Below are positions 1 to 10,200 of a stretch of 64,000 nt of DNA, one piece after another. The notes below the pieces were generated by a model that saw nothing but the letters and a program-made list of their open reading frames with translations, had not been told where the DNA came from and made no database searches. The number at the start of each line of letters is the position of its first letter. The stretch's first letter is position 1. The stretch is from Actinomyces gaoshouyii (GTDB lineage Bacteria; Actinomycetota; Actinomycetes; Actinomycetales; Actinomycetaceae). The translations under genes were made by a program, and so were the position numbers. Location: contig NZ_MVIV01000009.1 of assembly GCF_002072175.1 (NCBI RefSeq), positions 1 through 64,000 on the forward strand, given 5' to 3'.

Positions 1-1
1 G

Positions 2-1093
2 GCCGGCTCCGCCCCCGCCCCCGAAGCAACCCCGGCGCCCCAGGCGGCCGCCCCAGCGGCTCCCGCGCCGGCTACCCCGGCTCCCACCGGCGCACCCACC
101 GGCGAGGCATCCGCACCGGCGACCCCGTCGGCCGCGGCCGTGGCCGCGGCGGGCTACGTCACCCCGATCGTGCGCAAGCTCGCTCGCGAGAAGGGCGTCG
201 ACCTGACCCAGGTGACCGGCACCGGTGTGGGAGGCCGTATCCGCAAGGAGGACGTGCTGACCGCTGCCAAGGCGGCCGAGGAGGCCGCGGCCAGGGCGGC
301 CGCCGCCCAGTCGGCTCCCACTGCCGCGCCGGCCCCCGCCGCGGCGCCGTCGGCCGAGCCCGCCGCGGACACCGCGCTGCGCGGCAAGACCGAGAAGATG
401 AGCCGCCTGCGCCAGGTCATCTCCGAGCGCATGATCGACTCGCTGCAGACCTCCGCCCAGCTGACCACGGTCGTCGAGGTGGACGTCACCCGCGTCGCCG
501 CGCTGCGCGCCAAGGCGAAGGACGCGTTCCTGGCCGCTAACGGCACGAAGCTCACCTTCCTGCCCTTCTTCGTGCAGGCCGCCACCGAGGCCCTCAAGGC
601 CCACCCGAAGGTGAACGCATCCATCAACGGCAAGGAGGTCACCTATCACGATGCCGAGCACGTCGGCATCGCCGTGGACACCCCGCGCGGCCTGCTCGTC
701 CCCGTGGTCAAGAACGCCGGGGACCTCAATATCCCGGGCCTGGCCAAGCGCATCAACGACCTGGCCGCCCGCACCCGTGACAACAAGGTGAACCCGGACG
801 AGCTCTCCGGCTCCACCTTCACCATCACCAATACCGGCTCCGGTGGTGCCCTGTTCGACACCCCGATCATCAACCAGCCCGAGGTCGCGATCCTGGGACT
901 GGGCGCGATCGTCAAGCAGCCGCGCGTCATCAAGGACGCTGATGGCTACGAGGTTATTGCGATCCGTTCCGTGTGCTACCTGGCCCTGTCCTACGACCAC
1001 CGCCTGGTGGACGGGGCCGACGCCGCGCGCTACCTCATGACCGTCAAGAAGCGCCTCGAGGACGGCGACTTCGCCGGCGAGCTCGGCCTGTGA
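2..1093 (+). CDS. Dihydrolipoamide acyltransferase (E2), 5'-truncated
   Basis: This is the E2 core of a 2-oxo acid dehydrogenase complex, which moves an acyl group from lipoyl-lysine to CoA. The reading frame is open from base 2, so the N-terminus with its lipoyl domain(s) lies outside the window. What remains is an Ala/Pro-rich linker, a peripheral-subunit-binding domain beginning [17 protein letters not shown], a second Ala/Pro linker, and a CoA-dependent catalytic domain ending in the active-site motif [14 protein letters not shown]. Actinobacterial genes of this type are often annotated sucB. Because aceE lies in the same window and lipB/lipA are close by, I infer a pyruvate dehydrogenase E2, but the acyl specificity cannot be read from the sequence. 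A strong hairpin follows the stop codon. Confidence 0.93.
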   Translation, partial: AGSAPAPEATPAPQAAAPAAPAPATPAPTGAPTGEASAPATPSAAAVAAAGYVTPIVRKLAREKGVDLTQVTGTGVGGRIRKEDVLTAAKAAEEAAARAAAAQSAPTAAPAPAAAPSAEPAADTALRGKTEKMSRLRQVISERMIDSLQTSAQLTTVVEVDVTRVAALRAKAKDAFLAANGTKLTFLPFFVQAATEALKAHPKVNASINGKEVTYHDAEHVGIAVDTPRGLLVPVVKNAGDLNIPGLAKRINDLAARTRDNKVNPDELSGSTFTITNTGSGGALFDTPIINQPEVAILGLGAIVKQPRVIKDADGYEVIAIRSVCYLALSYDHRLVDGADAARYLMTVKKRLEDGDFAGELGL

Positions 1094-1121
1094 GGCTCTG
1101 AGACCGCTTTGATCGCCTCTT

Positions 1122-1166
1122 CGGCGGGGGCGGGACCCGCACCACCGCGCGGGTCCGCCCCCGCCG
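1122..1166. terminator. Hairpin between converging E2 and kinase-like genes
   Basis: An 18-19 nt GC-rich inverted repeat (arms 1122-1140 and 1149-1166, one bulged G, 8-nt loop) sits between the E2 stop codon and the end of the converging minus-strand gene. It can act as a bidirectional intrinsic terminator. No U-tract follows, which is common in high-GC actinobacteria. Confidence 0.6.
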
Positions 1167-1190
1167 GCGTTCCGCCGCGATCCCGCCGGG

Positions 1191-2675
1191 TCACCCGGCC
1201 TCCAGAACCTCGGCAACGCGCCACGGACCAGGAACGAGGACGAGGACCACTTCGCGAGCCTGCGGGGCGGGTGCCTCATGCGCGCCGTCGTCATCCGTCC
1301 AGGTGGTGGGCCCCTGATGCAGGGACACCCGGGCGCACCTGGCTCCCTCCCACTGCCGGTTAGGGCAGGAGGCGCCCGCCAACTCGCTCACGCCGGTCAC
1401 CGAAGTCGTCAGTCCCGCCACCCGCTCGTCGCCGCCCAGAAGGGAGGCCAGCAGCTCGGTGTCGGCGCGCGCGGCGGGCGAGCCCTCGACGGAAGTCAGA
1501 GCGAGCGCTGCGGCATCGCCGGAGACCAGAGCGAAGTCCCGCGCCCTCACCAGACCGGTGACGATGTCCTCCAGGGACTCATCCCCCGCGCTCGCAGGCG
1601 CGGCCCCCGGGCCGGCGGAGGAGGCCGGGGCGGCACTGCCGGCATCATCGTCTCTCTCCGCCCAGGCCATGATCCCAGCGGCCCCCAGCGCGAGGACGGC
1701 TCCCCCAATGGCCAGAGCCGTGGCGAGCCGGCCGCGCGAGAGGCGCCCGACCTCGCCGGGGCCGAGGGACCTCCGCGACGGAACCACCCTAGTGGGGGTG
1801 CGCGCCGCCGAGCGCAGCGCCCCCGAGGCCAGGCGGGCGCCCTCGGGCAGGTCGATCGCCTCGGGCCATCCGAGCTGCGGGGCACGGGCGGCCAGGTCCC
1901 GCGCGGTGGGTCGCGCCCTCGCATCCTCCCGGAGGGCGTCGGCAAGCAGCGACGCGGCCTCCTCCCGCGAGGCGGAATCGGCCCCCTGGCACTCCAGGAC
2001 GAGGGCGGCCAGGGAGTACACGTCGGACGACGGTGTCGCGGCCCCTCCCGCCAGTCGCTCCGGGGCGGCGGTGCCCTGCGTGCCCATCTCCATGATCCCG
2101 CCGAGCAGGTCGATGAGCACTGGAGCCCCTGAGGAGGCGATCATGACATTCGCCGCGGACACATCCCCATGGACCAGCCCCTCGTCGTGGAGGGCGGCCA
2201 GGGCCGAGCCCACTGCGTCGAGGAGCGCGGCGCTCTCCCCACTGCCCAGGCGACCCCGTGACCCGAGGACGACGGCGAGGTCGGCCCCATCGATGAGATC
2301 GGTGACGACGGCCAGTCGCCCTCCGGCCAGTGGCACGAGGGAGCGGATCCTCGCGATGCCGCTGTGCCGCAGGCTCCTCAGCGCCGCCAGGCGGCGCATG
2401 GCGCGCGTGCCCCGCTCCGGCCGCTCGATGACCCGCACGACAACGTCACGCCCCTCGCCGTCCACGCCCCGGATGGGGCAGCCGTCGGCCCGCCCGTTCC
2501 TCCCCAGCGCCTCGCCGAGGGAGATCCCCCTCTTGGCCAGGGCGCTCGACTCGGCGTCCGTGATCCCTCCCGGACCCCGCGAGGGGCCGCCGTCCTCGCT
2601 CCGGGCCCGCCGCCGCGGAGCCAGCAGCGACGCGCGACGCCGTGTCGGCGCGGTAGTGGGTGATGCAGTCCTCAT
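1191..2675 (-). CDS. Protein-kinase-like membrane protein, probable pseudokinase
   Basis: The 494-residue protein has a Ser/Thr-kinase-like fold at about residues 50-265, a Pro/Arg-rich juxtamembrane stretch, one membrane span (about 317-337) and an extracytoplasmic C-terminal domain of about 150 residues. Catalytic-loop features remain: HGD at 169-171 with N176 in the D-x4-N pattern, D189 at the DFG position (as DLLG), and an APE-like triad at 204-206. No glycine-rich loop is visible, and the beta-3 lysine of VAxK appears as Arg81. By family knowledge this argues for weak or absent phosphotransfer. The architecture resembles actinobacterial PknB-type receptors, so a scaffold or sensor role is an inference. 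It converges on the E2 gene and is transcribed away from lipB. Confidence 0.75.
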   Translation of the reverse strand: MRTASPTTAPTRRRASLLAPRRRARSEDGGPSRGPGGITDAESSALAKRGISLGEALGRNGRADGCPIRGVDGEGRDVVVRVIERPERGTRAMRRLAALRSLRHSGIARIRSLVPLAGGRLAVVTDLIDGADLAVVLGSRGRLGSGESAALLDAVGSALAALHDEGLVHGDVSAANVMIASSGAPVLIDLLGGIMEMGTQGTAAPERLAGGAATPSSDVYSLAALVLECQGADSASREEAASLLADALREDARARPTARDLAARAPQLGWPEAIDLPEGARLASGALRSAARTPTRVVPSRRSLGPGEVGRLSRGRLATALAIGGAVLALGAAGIMAWAERDDDAGSAAPASSAGPGAAPASAGDESLEDIVTGLVRARDFALVSGDAAALALTSVEGSPAARADTELLASLLGGDERVAGLTTSVTGVSELAGASCPNRQWEGARCARVSLHQGPTTWTDDDGAHEAPAPQAREVVLVLVPGPWRVAEVLEAG

Positions 2676-2836
2676 GGCCCCATGGTCAGCGGCTGCGGAG
2701 CTCGGCGGAAGTAGCCTGGAGAATCTGTGGATAACTCATCGGATGTTGACGCCGACGGCCGTCCCAGCGACTCCTGGCCCATGGCCCGCACGCAGCCCCG
2801 CCGCTGCCCGTGGCCTACTGTGGGCCCGTGCAGCAC

Positions 2837-3562
2837 ATGACAGCCAGCGCCCCGGCGCTCCCCATGGACCGCCTGGACATTGATCTGGGCGAGCGCCTCG
2901 TCCCCTATGGCGAGGGGGCGCGCCTCCAGGACGCCGTCCACGCCGCCGTCGTCTCCGGGAGGCGGCGCTCGACGATCATCGCCCTGGAGCACGAGCCGGT
3001 GTACACGGTGGGGCGCCGCACGCATTCCTGGGAGCGCCCGAAGGGGGACATCGCGGGCCCGGATCGAGTGCCTGTGGTCGACGTCGACCGCGGGGGCAAG
3101 GTGACCTGGCACGGGCCGGGGCAACTGACCGTCTACCCGATCGTGCGCCTGGCCGAGCCCATCGACGTCATCAAGTACGTGCGCGCGCTGGAGGCCGCGG
3201 TCATGGATGTCTGCGCAGAGCTCGGGATCCCCTCGACGCGCATCGAGGGGCGCTCGGGCGTATGGGCACCGGGCCGCCCAGACGATCCCCGAGGGCCCTT
3301 CTTCCGGGCGGAGCGGAAAATCTGCGCTCTCGGCGTGCGCGTGGCGAGAGGCGTCACGAAGCACGGGATCGGGCTCAACGTCAGCCCGGATCTCGACGCC
3401 TTCGCCCTGGATCGGATCATCCCCTGCGGTATCGACGACGCCGGGGTCACCTCCATCGCCGCCGAGGTCGGCAGGCCGCCGGGCGCGCTCGCGGCGGGCG
3501 CGCTCGCCGACGGCGTCGTCGCCGCCCTCGAGGACCGTCTCGCCCCGCTGCGAGCAGATTGA
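2837..3562 (+). CDS. lipB: Octanoyltransferase LipB
   Basis: LipB moves the octanoyl group from octanoyl-ACP to a specific lysine of lipoyl domains, the first committed step of endogenous lipoate synthesis. The sequence carries the family motifs: GRRTHSWERP, DRGGKVTWHGPGQLTVYPIV, the conserved lysine in AERKICALGVRV, and the acyl-thioester cysteine in RIIPCGIDD. I chose the ATG at 2837. In-frame GTGs at 2810 and 2828 would extend the N-terminus, and a TACTGT -10-like hexamer at about 2815 makes a short or leaderless transcript possible. The length of about 241 aa is typical. It precedes lipA, giving the usual lipB-lipA order close to an E2 gene. Confidence 0.95.
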   Translation: MTASAPALPMDRLDIDLGERLVPYGEGARLQDAVHAAVVSGRRRSTIIALEHEPVYTVGRRTHSWERPKGDIAGPDRVPVVDVDRGGKVTWHGPGQLTVYPIVRLAEPIDVIKYVRALEAAVMDVCAELGIPSTRIEGRSGVWAPGRPDDPRGPFFRAERKICALGVRVARGVTKHGIGLNVSPDLDAFALDRIIPCGIDDAGVTSIAAEVGRPPGALAAGALADGVVAALEDRLAPLRAD

Positions 3563-3667
3563 GCGCGGAGACGCTGGCTGGAGAATCACATAGGCCCTCA
3601 GTCCCATAACGTCGCGTGGGGCAATACACTGTCAGGGCTCGCGCGAATGCACTCAGAAGGAGAGCAC

Positions 3668-4735
3668 GTGGTAGACACGATCGCCCCCAAGGCCACATCC
3701 AGGGCAGGCACAGCCGTCGCCCCCGAGGGCCGCAGGCTGCTGCGCGTCGAGGCCCGCAACGCCGAGACGCCCATCGAGTCCAAACCCTCGTGGCTGCGCA
3801 CCAGGGCCGTCGTCTCCGAAACATATGAGGATGTGCGCGGCCTGGTGCGCGAGAAGAACCTGCACACCGTGTGCGCCGAAGCGAACTGCCCCAATATCTA
3901 CGAGTGCTGGAACGACCGCGAGGCGACCTTCCTCGTGGGCGGGGAGATCTGCACCCGTCGCTGCGACTTCTGCGACATCGCCACTGGCCGCCCCACGGAG
4001 TACGACGTCGACGAGCCCCGGCGCGTGGCGGCCTCCATCAAAGAGATGGAGCTGCGCTACGCCACGGTCACCGGCGTGGCCCGCGATGACCGGCCCGACG
4101 GCGGCGCCTGGCTCTACGCCGAGACCTGCCGGCAGATCCACGAGCTCTCCCCGACCACCGGCGTCGAGCTGCTCATCCCCGACTTCAAGGGGGACCCGGG
4201 CGCCCTCGCCGAGGTCTACTCCTCGCGCCCGGAGGTCCTGGGCCACAACGTGGAGACGGTCCCGCGTATCCACAAGCGCATCCGCCCCGCATTCTCTTAC
4301 GAGCGCAGCCTGGACGTCATCCGCTCGGCCTCCGAGGCGGGCCTGGTGACCAAGTCGAACCTCATCCTGGGCATGGGCGAGACCCTCGAGGAGATCGAGG
4401 AGGCGATGGCGGCGCTCGTCGAGGCGCGCTGCGACATCTTGACGATCACGCAGTACCTGCGCCCCTCCAAGCTCCACCACCCCATCGACCGCTGGGTCAA
4501 GCCGCAGGAGTTCATCGAGCTGTCCTCGCTGGCAGAGGAGATGGGCTTCGCCGCTGTCATGAGCGGGCCGATGGTCCGCTCCTCCTACCGCGCCGGGATG
4601 CTGTGGGGCAGGGCCGTGGTCAAGCGCGGCTGGGAGGTGCCCGAGCACCTGCGCTCCCTCACCGAGCCGACGACCGCGCGCCAGGAGGCCAGCGCGCTCC
4701 TCGCCCCCTCCCCCGCTCTGGCCGCCGCCTCCTGA
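3668..4735 (+). CDS. lipA: Lipoyl synthase LipA
   Basis: LipA is a radical-SAM enzyme that inserts two sulfur atoms into protein-bound octanoyl groups. Both cluster motifs are visible. The auxiliary cluster has C69, C74 and C80 ([12 protein letters not shown]). The radical-SAM cluster has C95, C99 and C102 (CTRRCDFC). The C-terminal SSYRAG stretch typical of the family is also present. The GTG at 3668 is chosen because AGAAGGAGA lies just upstream; an in-frame ATG at 3647 overlaps that site. The protein is about 355 aa. A TACACT hexamer at about 3625-3630 suggests a promoter of its own, separate from lipB. Its Fe-S clusters would depend on the suf operon at the right end of the window. Confidence 0.96.
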   Translation: MVDTIAPKATSRAGTAVAPEGRRLLRVEARNAETPIESKPSWLRTRAVVSETYEDVRGLVREKNLHTVCAEANCPNIYECWNDREATFLVGGEICTRRCDFCDIATGRPTEYDVDEPRRVAASIKEMELRYATVTGVARDDRPDGGAWLYAETCRQIHELSPTTGVELLIPDFKGDPGALAEVYSSRPEVLGHNVETVPRIHKRIRPAFSYERSLDVIRSASEAGLVTKSNLILGMGETLEEIEEAMAALVEARCDILTITQYLRPSKLHHPIDRWVKPQEFIELSSLAEEMGFAAVMSGPMVRSSYRAGMLWGRAVVKRGWEVPEHLRSLTEPTTARQEASALLAPSPALAAAS

Positions 4736-4841
4736 ACCGGTCATCCGCCCCGCGCGGGCGCCGGGCCCCGGGGCCGCAAGACACGGCCGAGGATCGATTT
4801 ACCACCGGGCCGCGCCTGCGGCGTCGTCTATCCTGTTCACC

Positions 4842-5564
4842 GTGAGCACAGCCCGAAGCACCCAGCCCAAGAAGAAGCGCCGCCTGGCCGCCTACGCCCA
4901 GAACCTCAAGGACGCCTACACCATCTCGCGGCGCACCTACCCGTGGATCGGTTGGGCGCTGATCGGCACCGCCGCCGCCTCGATCCTCCTGTCGATCGCG
5001 ATCGCCCTGGGCACCGGGATGGCGGTCTGGTACTGGGTGATCCTCGGGATCATGCTCGCCTTCCTCCTCGACATGATCCTGCTGTCGTGGACGGTGCGCC
5101 GGGCCTCCTACTCCCAGATCGAGGGCGTCCCCGGCGCGGCCAAGGCCGTGCTCGACCAGGTCGGCAGGGGCTGGTATCTGGAGGAGCAGCCGGTCGCCAT
5201 CAATCCCAAGACCCAGGACGTCATCTGGCGCCTGGTGGGCCGCCCTGGCATCGTGCTCGTCGTGGAGGGCCCCACGGGCCGCACGCAGCGACTGGTGACC
5301 GATGAGCGCAAGAAGATCAACCGCATCCTGTCCACGGTCCCCCTCCACGTCATCAACGTCGGCACCGATGAGGGCCAGGTCCGCCTCGGCGAGTTGTCGG
5401 CCGCGCTGCGCAAACTGCCCACCAAGCCGACCCGCCTGACGAACTCCGAGATCTCCCAGGTCTCCAAGCGCCTATCCTCCCTGGGGACCAAGGGCCTGCC
5501 GATCCCCAAGGGCATCGATCCATCCAAAGTCCGCCCGGACCGCCGGGCCCTGCGCGGCCGCTGA
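4842..5564 (+). CDS. DUF4191 family membrane protein
   Basis: The 240-residue protein starts with a lysine/arginine-rich stretch and has two closely spaced membrane helices at about residues 37-85 (WIGWALIGTAAASILLSIAI and VWYWVILGIMLAFLLDMILL). A cytoplasmic domain of about 150 residues follows. It matches DUF4191, an actinobacterial family of unknown function that is commonly encoded just downstream of lipA and upstream of glnA, as here. The start is a GTG. No catalytic residues are evident. The conserved location hints at a link to lipoate or nitrogen metabolism, but that is only association by position. Confidence 0.85.
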   Translation: MSTARSTQPKKKRRLAAYAQNLKDAYTISRRTYPWIGWALIGTAAASILLSIAIALGTGMAVWYWVILGIMLAFLLDMILLSWTVRRASYSQIEGVPGAAKAVLDQVGRGWYLEEQPVAINPKTQDVIWRLVGRPGIVLVVEGPTGRTQRLVTDERKKINRILSTVPLHVINVGTDEGQVRLGELSAALRKLPTKPTRLTNSEISQVSKRLSSLGTKGLPIPKGIDPSKVRPDRRALRGR

Positions 5565-5724
5565 GCCGGGCGCGGCCGCGGCCCCAGAGCGCTGACGGCC
5601 AACGAGGGCGCCTCGGCCGAAACACCAGGGACACACGCGCGGCACCGCCGCGTCATCGCCGCGCGCCTAGGCTCATCACCTGCCGCACCCGCAGCGGAAC
5701 CAACGATCGTCGAGGAGCAAACCC

Positions 5725-7149
5725 ATGTTCAAGGACGCCGCCGAGGCACTGGAGTACATCGAGCGGGAAGGGGTCGAGCTCGTCGATGTGCGCTTCTGCG
5801 ATCTTCCCGGCATCATGCAGCACTTCACGATCCCGGCGGCGGCGTTCAAGTCTGACGCCCTCACTGACGGCCTCATGTTCGACGGCTCCTCGATCCGCGG
5901 TTTCACCGCTATCCACGAGTCGGATATGAAGCTCATCCCCGATGTCACGACGGCGTTCCTCGATCCTTTCCGCGCGCGCAAGACCCTCATCATCAACTTC
6001 TCGATCGTCGACCCCTTCACCGACGAGGTCTTCTCACGCGATCCCCGCTCCATCGCCGCCAAGGCCGAGGACTACTTGCGCTCCACCGGCATCGCCGACA
6101 CCTGCTTCATCGGCGCCGAGGCCGAGTTCTACCTCTTCGACTCCGTGCGCTTCGCCTCCACTCCCCAGGGCGCCTTCTACGCCGTCGACTCCGACGAGGC
6201 CTCCTGGAACTCCGGGCGCGAGGAGCCCGGCGGGAACCAGGGCTACAAGGTCGCCTTCCAGGGCGGCTACTTCCCGGTCTCCCCCACCGATCAGATGGCG
6301 GACCTGCGCGATGAGATGGTGCGGGTCTGCCTGGAGACGGGCCTGGACATCGAGCGCGCCCACCACGAGGTGGGCACCGGCGGCCAGCAGGAGATCAACT
6401 ACCGCTTCGCCCCACTGCTGACCGCCGGCGACGACATGATGAAGTTCAAGTACGTCATCAAGAACGTCGCCTGGGGGGCGGGCAAGTCCGCCACCTTCAT
6501 GCCCAAGCCGCTCTTCGGCGCGGCGGGATCGGGTATGCACTGCCACCACTCCCTGTGGAAGGACGGGCGCCCCCTGTTCTTCGACGAGCGCGGCTACGGC
6601 CAGCTCTCCGACGTCGCCCGCTGGTACATCGGCGGCATCCTCGCCCACGCCCCGAGCCTGCTGGCGTTCACCAACCCGTCGGTCAACTCCTACCACCGGC
6701 TCGTCCCCGGTTTCGAAGCGCCCGTCAACCTGGTCTACTCGGCGCGCAACCGCTCGGCGTGCATCCGCATCCCCGTCACCGGCTCCTCACCGAAGGCCAA
6801 GCGCGTGGAGTACCGGGTCCCGGACCCGTCGGCGAACCCCTATCTGTGCTTCTCCGCCGTCCTCATGGCCGGAATCGATGGCATCCGCAACCGGATCGAG
6901 CCGCGCGAGCCCATCGACAAGGACCTCTACGAGCTCGCCCCCGAGGAGTACTTCGACATCGAGAAGCTGCCCTGCACGCTCGACGCCGCCCTGGAGGCCC
7001 TGGAGGCCGACCACGACTACCTCACCGAGGGCGATGTCTTCACCCCCGATCTCATCGAGACCTGGATCGACTACAAGCGGTCCAACGAGATCGATCCGCT
7101 TCGGGCCCGCCCGAACCCCTACGAGTTCGAGTTGTACTACGACATGTGA
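5725..7149 (+). CDS. glnA: Type I glutamine synthetase GlnA
   Basis: It makes glutamine from glutamate, ammonium and ATP as a cytoplasmic dodecamer. The 474-aa length is typical of GSI-beta enzymes. Visible features are the N-terminal beta-grasp with [10 protein letters not shown], the metal/glutamate site [10 protein letters not shown], the ATP-binding [21 protein letters not shown], and the NRSACIRIP block. The adenylylation loop reads [11 protein letters not shown], placing the modifiable tyrosine at residue 402. This makes the protein a substrate for the GlnE encoded at 10978-14445. GAGGAG precedes the ATG. A strong hairpin after the stop codon isolates it from the following transporter operon. 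Confidence 0.97.
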   Translation: MFKDAAEALEYIEREGVELVDVRFCDLPGIMQHFTIPAAAFKSDALTDGLMFDGSSIRGFTAIHESDMKLIPDVTTAFLDPFRARKTLIINFSIVDPFTDEVFSRDPRSIAAKAEDYLRSTGIADTCFIGAEAEFYLFDSVRFASTPQGAFYAVDSDEASWNSGREEPGGNQGYKVAFQGGYFPVSPTDQMADLRDEMVRVCLETGLDIERAHHEVGTGGQQEINYRFAPLLTAGDDMMKFKYVIKNVAWGAGKSATFMPKPLFGAAGSGMHCHHSLWKDGRPLFFDERGYGQLSDVARWYIGGILAHAPSLLAFTNPSVNSYHRLVPGFEAPVNLVYSARNRSACIRIPVTGSSPKAKRVEYRVPDPSANPYLCFSAVLMAGIDGIRNRIEPREPIDKDLYELAPEEYFDIEKLPCTLDAALEALEADHDYLTEGDVFTPDLIETWIDYKRSNEIDPLRARPNPYEFELYYDM

Positions 7150-7155
7150 AGCAGG

Positions 7156-7185
7156 CGGGGGCGGGCGTATGGGCGCCCGCCCCCG
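7156..7185 (+). terminator. glnA terminator hairpin
   Basis: A perfect 12-bp GC-rich stem (7156-7167 with 7174-7185) with a 6-nt loop starts 7 nt after the glnA stop codon. No U-tract follows. Its position and strength fit an intrinsic terminator of the actinobacterial type. Confidence 0.7.
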
Positions 7186-7205
7186 GCCGTGACACGCGCA
7201 ATACT

Positions 7206-7235
7206 CACTCCATGCAATAGATATGCACCGGAGTG
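7206..7235 (+). promoter_or_regulatory. Candidate operator dyad upstream of amino-acid ABC operon
   Basis: The segment reads CACTCC-A-TGCA-N7-TGCA-CC-GGAGTG. A nested dyad therefore has outer arms 7206-7211 and 7230-7235 and inner TGCA blocks at 7213-7216 and 7224-7227. It lies 42-71 nt before the start of the solute-binding protein gene, just past the glnA terminator. That is a good place for a repressor or activator site. I cannot assign it to a known regulator. Confidence 0.4.
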
Positions 7236-7276
7236 GATAGAGTGGGCCACGGTCATCTACCCCGAGGAGCCATCCC

Positions 7277-8206
7277 ATGCGCACCACCCCCACCCGGGCC
7301 ATCGCGGCCATCGCCGCAATCGGCCTGGCCGCCGGCCTGTCTGCCTGCACGAACGCCAACGACCTCGCCACCGGGTCCGCCAAGGCCAAGACCCGGGGCT
7401 ACGACGTCTCCAGCATCACCAAGCAGGACGATATCGCCGCCCTCCTGCCCGCCGGGGCGCTCGGCGCCGACGGCAGGCTCGATATCGGCGCCGCCACGGA
7501 CTACGCCCCCGCCGAGTTCCTGGACGCCGACGGCAAGCCGATCGGATACGACGCCGATCTCGCCCAGGCCCTTGGGAAGGTCCTCGGCGTCGACGCCACG
7601 ATGCACTCCGCCTCCTTCGACTCGATCATCGCCAAGGTGGGCACCGAGTACGACGCGGGCATCTCCTCGTTCTCCATCACCAATGAGCGCATGCAGAACG
7701 TGGACATGATCCAGTACGTCCAGGTCGGCAGCCAGTTCAACGTGGTCAAGGGCAACCCCAAGGGCCTCGACGTCTCCGACCACCTCAACCTGTGCGGCAA
7801 GGTCGTGGGCGTCCAGACGGGCACGGCCCAGGCCGATGCCCTGGAGGCCGACTCCCAGGCCTGCGCGGCCGCGGGCCAGGACGCCATCGACATCCGCTCC
7901 TACGACAAGCAGGCTGAGACAACCTCCGCTCTCGTCGGCAACACCCTGGACGCCACCTACTCGGACTCCACGGTCGCCGGCTACGCCGTCGAGACCACGG
8001 ACGGCGCCGTCGAGACCATCGGGGAGGTGGAGAACGCCGCGCCCCAGGGCGTGGTCCTGCAGAAGAACTCCCAGACCTGTGCCGCGATCCAGGCCGCGCT
8101 CCAGTACCTCATGGATGAGGGCATCCTCGCGGATATCCTCGAGAGTTGGGGCGTCGAGGACGCGGCTCTCTCGAGTGCCACCCTCAACCCAGCCGTATCG
8201 GAGTGA
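7277..8206 (+). CDS. Amino-acid ABC transporter substrate-binding lipoprotein
   Basis: This is the extracytoplasmic receptor of a polar amino-acid importer. The N-terminus is a lipoprotein signal, with a hydrophobic stretch ending in the lipobox LSAC (Cys24). A bacterial solute-binding protein family 3 domain follows, with IGAATDYAPAEFLDADGKPIGYDADLA near the start of the ligand-binding lobe and SFSITNERMQNVDMI further on. The 309-aa length is normal for the family. It begins an operon with the permease (5-nt gap) and the ATPase (4-nt overlap). Placement after glnA suggests glutamate/glutamine or a related substrate, but specificity cannot be read directly. Confidence 0.92.
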   Translation: MRTTPTRAIAAIAAIGLAAGLSACTNANDLATGSAKAKTRGYDVSSITKQDDIAALLPAGALGADGRLDIGAATDYAPAEFLDADGKPIGYDADLAQALGKVLGVDATMHSASFDSIIAKVGTEYDAGISSFSITNERMQNVDMIQYVQVGSQFNVVKGNPKGLDVSDHLNLCGKVVGVQTGTAQADALEADSQACAAAGQDAIDIRSYDKQAETTSALVGNTLDATYSDSTVAGYAVETTDGAVETIGEVENAAPQGVVLQKNSQTCAAIQAALQYLMDEGILADILESWGVEDAALSSATLNPAVSE

Positions 8207-8211
8207 CCCAT

Positions 8212-9191
8212 ATGACGGCCGCAGAGAACAACGCCCTGACCAGTTCCGAGAGCGACGCCGTCGTCCTCAACCACCCGCGCCCGGTGCTCCGGCCGGGGAC
8301 GTGGATCAGCGCCGCGGTCGTCGTGGTCCTCGGCTCGATGCTCGCGCACTCGCTGGTCACCAACGAGAGTTTCCGCTGGGACCGTGTCTGGTTCTTCTTC
8401 CGGGAGGTCCACGTCATCCGCGCCGTCGGGTGGACGATCCTCCTGACGTTCCTGGCCATGCTCATCGGCATCACCCTCGCGGTGACGACGGCGATCATGC
8501 GTCAGTCCACCAACCCGGTGCTGCGTGGCGTCGCCGTAGCCTACCTGTGGTTCTTCCGCGGCACGCCGATCTACACCCAGCTGGTCTTCTGGGGTGCTCT
8601 GTCCGCCCTATACCAGCACCTGAGCCTCGGCGTCCCCTTCGGCCCCGAGTTGCTCACCTTCCAGACGAATGCCGTGTTCACCCCCTTCGTGGCCGCAGTG
8701 CTGGGCCTGGGCATCAACGAGGGCGCGTACCTGTCTGAGATCGTGCGCTCCGGGCTGGGCAGCGTGGACCCGGGCCAGGCCGAGGCCGCCGGCGCCCTGG
8801 GGATGAGCAAGGGCCAGATCCTGCGCCGGATCATCCTGCCTCAGGCGATGCGGGTGATCGTGCCGCCCACGGGCAATGAGACGATCTCGATGCTCAAGAC
8901 GACGTCCCTGGTCCTCGCGGTGCCCTTCACTCTGGACCTGACCTTCGTAACGAACTCCTACGCCTCGCGCACCTACCAGACGATCCCGCTGCTCATCGTG
9001 GCAGCGCTGTGGTACATCATCATCACTTCGATCCTCATGGTGGGCCAGCACTACCTGGAGCGCTACTACGGGCGCGGCTTCGATTCCTCGCGCCCGGGGG
9101 CCGGTGGCAAGCGACGCCGCCTGTCGGCGCGCCAGCAGGCCATCCTCGACGCCCACACCACCAAGGCCGATCCCTTCATGGAGGTCACCCC

Positions 9192-9195
<4 letters not shown>
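8212..9195 (+). CDS. Amino-acid ABC transporter permease (HisM/GlnP type)
   Basis: A membrane subunit of about 327 aa for the polar amino-acid importer. The transporter permease domain is preceded by an N-terminal span (about residues 29-49). The EAA loop that contacts the ATPase is clear: [20 protein letters not shown], followed by [13 protein letters not shown]. The [16 protein letters not shown] stretch is characteristic of the HisMQ family. The ATG at 8212 fits the spacing after the upstream stop codon; an in-frame start at 8146 would overlap the binding-protein gene. Its stop codon overlaps the GTG of the ATPase gene (9192-9195), implying translational coupling. Confidence 0.93.
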
Positions 9196-10004
<809 letters not shown>

Positions 10005-10035
10005 CGGGCTCCCCGAGCGCGGAGCACTCCCGGCC

Positions 10036-10165
10036 GTTGCGCCCTCGGACCGCGGAAACGATCTCAGCCCCCAAATACCGTCTCGGCCCGGTGTTGCGCC
10101 CTCATTCTCGCAGTTTGAGGGCGCAACACCGGGCCGAGACGGTAAGACGGGGACGAGGGCGCAAC
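10036..10165. repeat. Nested inverted-repeat element in convergent intergenic gap
   Basis: A perfect 28-bp inverted repeat (10077-10104 with 10116-10143, 11-nt loop) lies between two converging genes. The 11-mer GTTGCGCCCTC occurs at 10036-10046 and 10093-10103. Its complement GAGGGCGCAAC occurs at 10117-10127 and 10155-10165. The element is thus two nested dyads built from four copies of one word. A stem this long could terminate transcription from both sides. The repeated word also suggests a dispersed palindromic (REP-like) element. Confidence 0.7.
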
Positions 10166-10200
10166 AGCGGGCCCATGGCGCCCGGTCCCCCACCCGCGCG

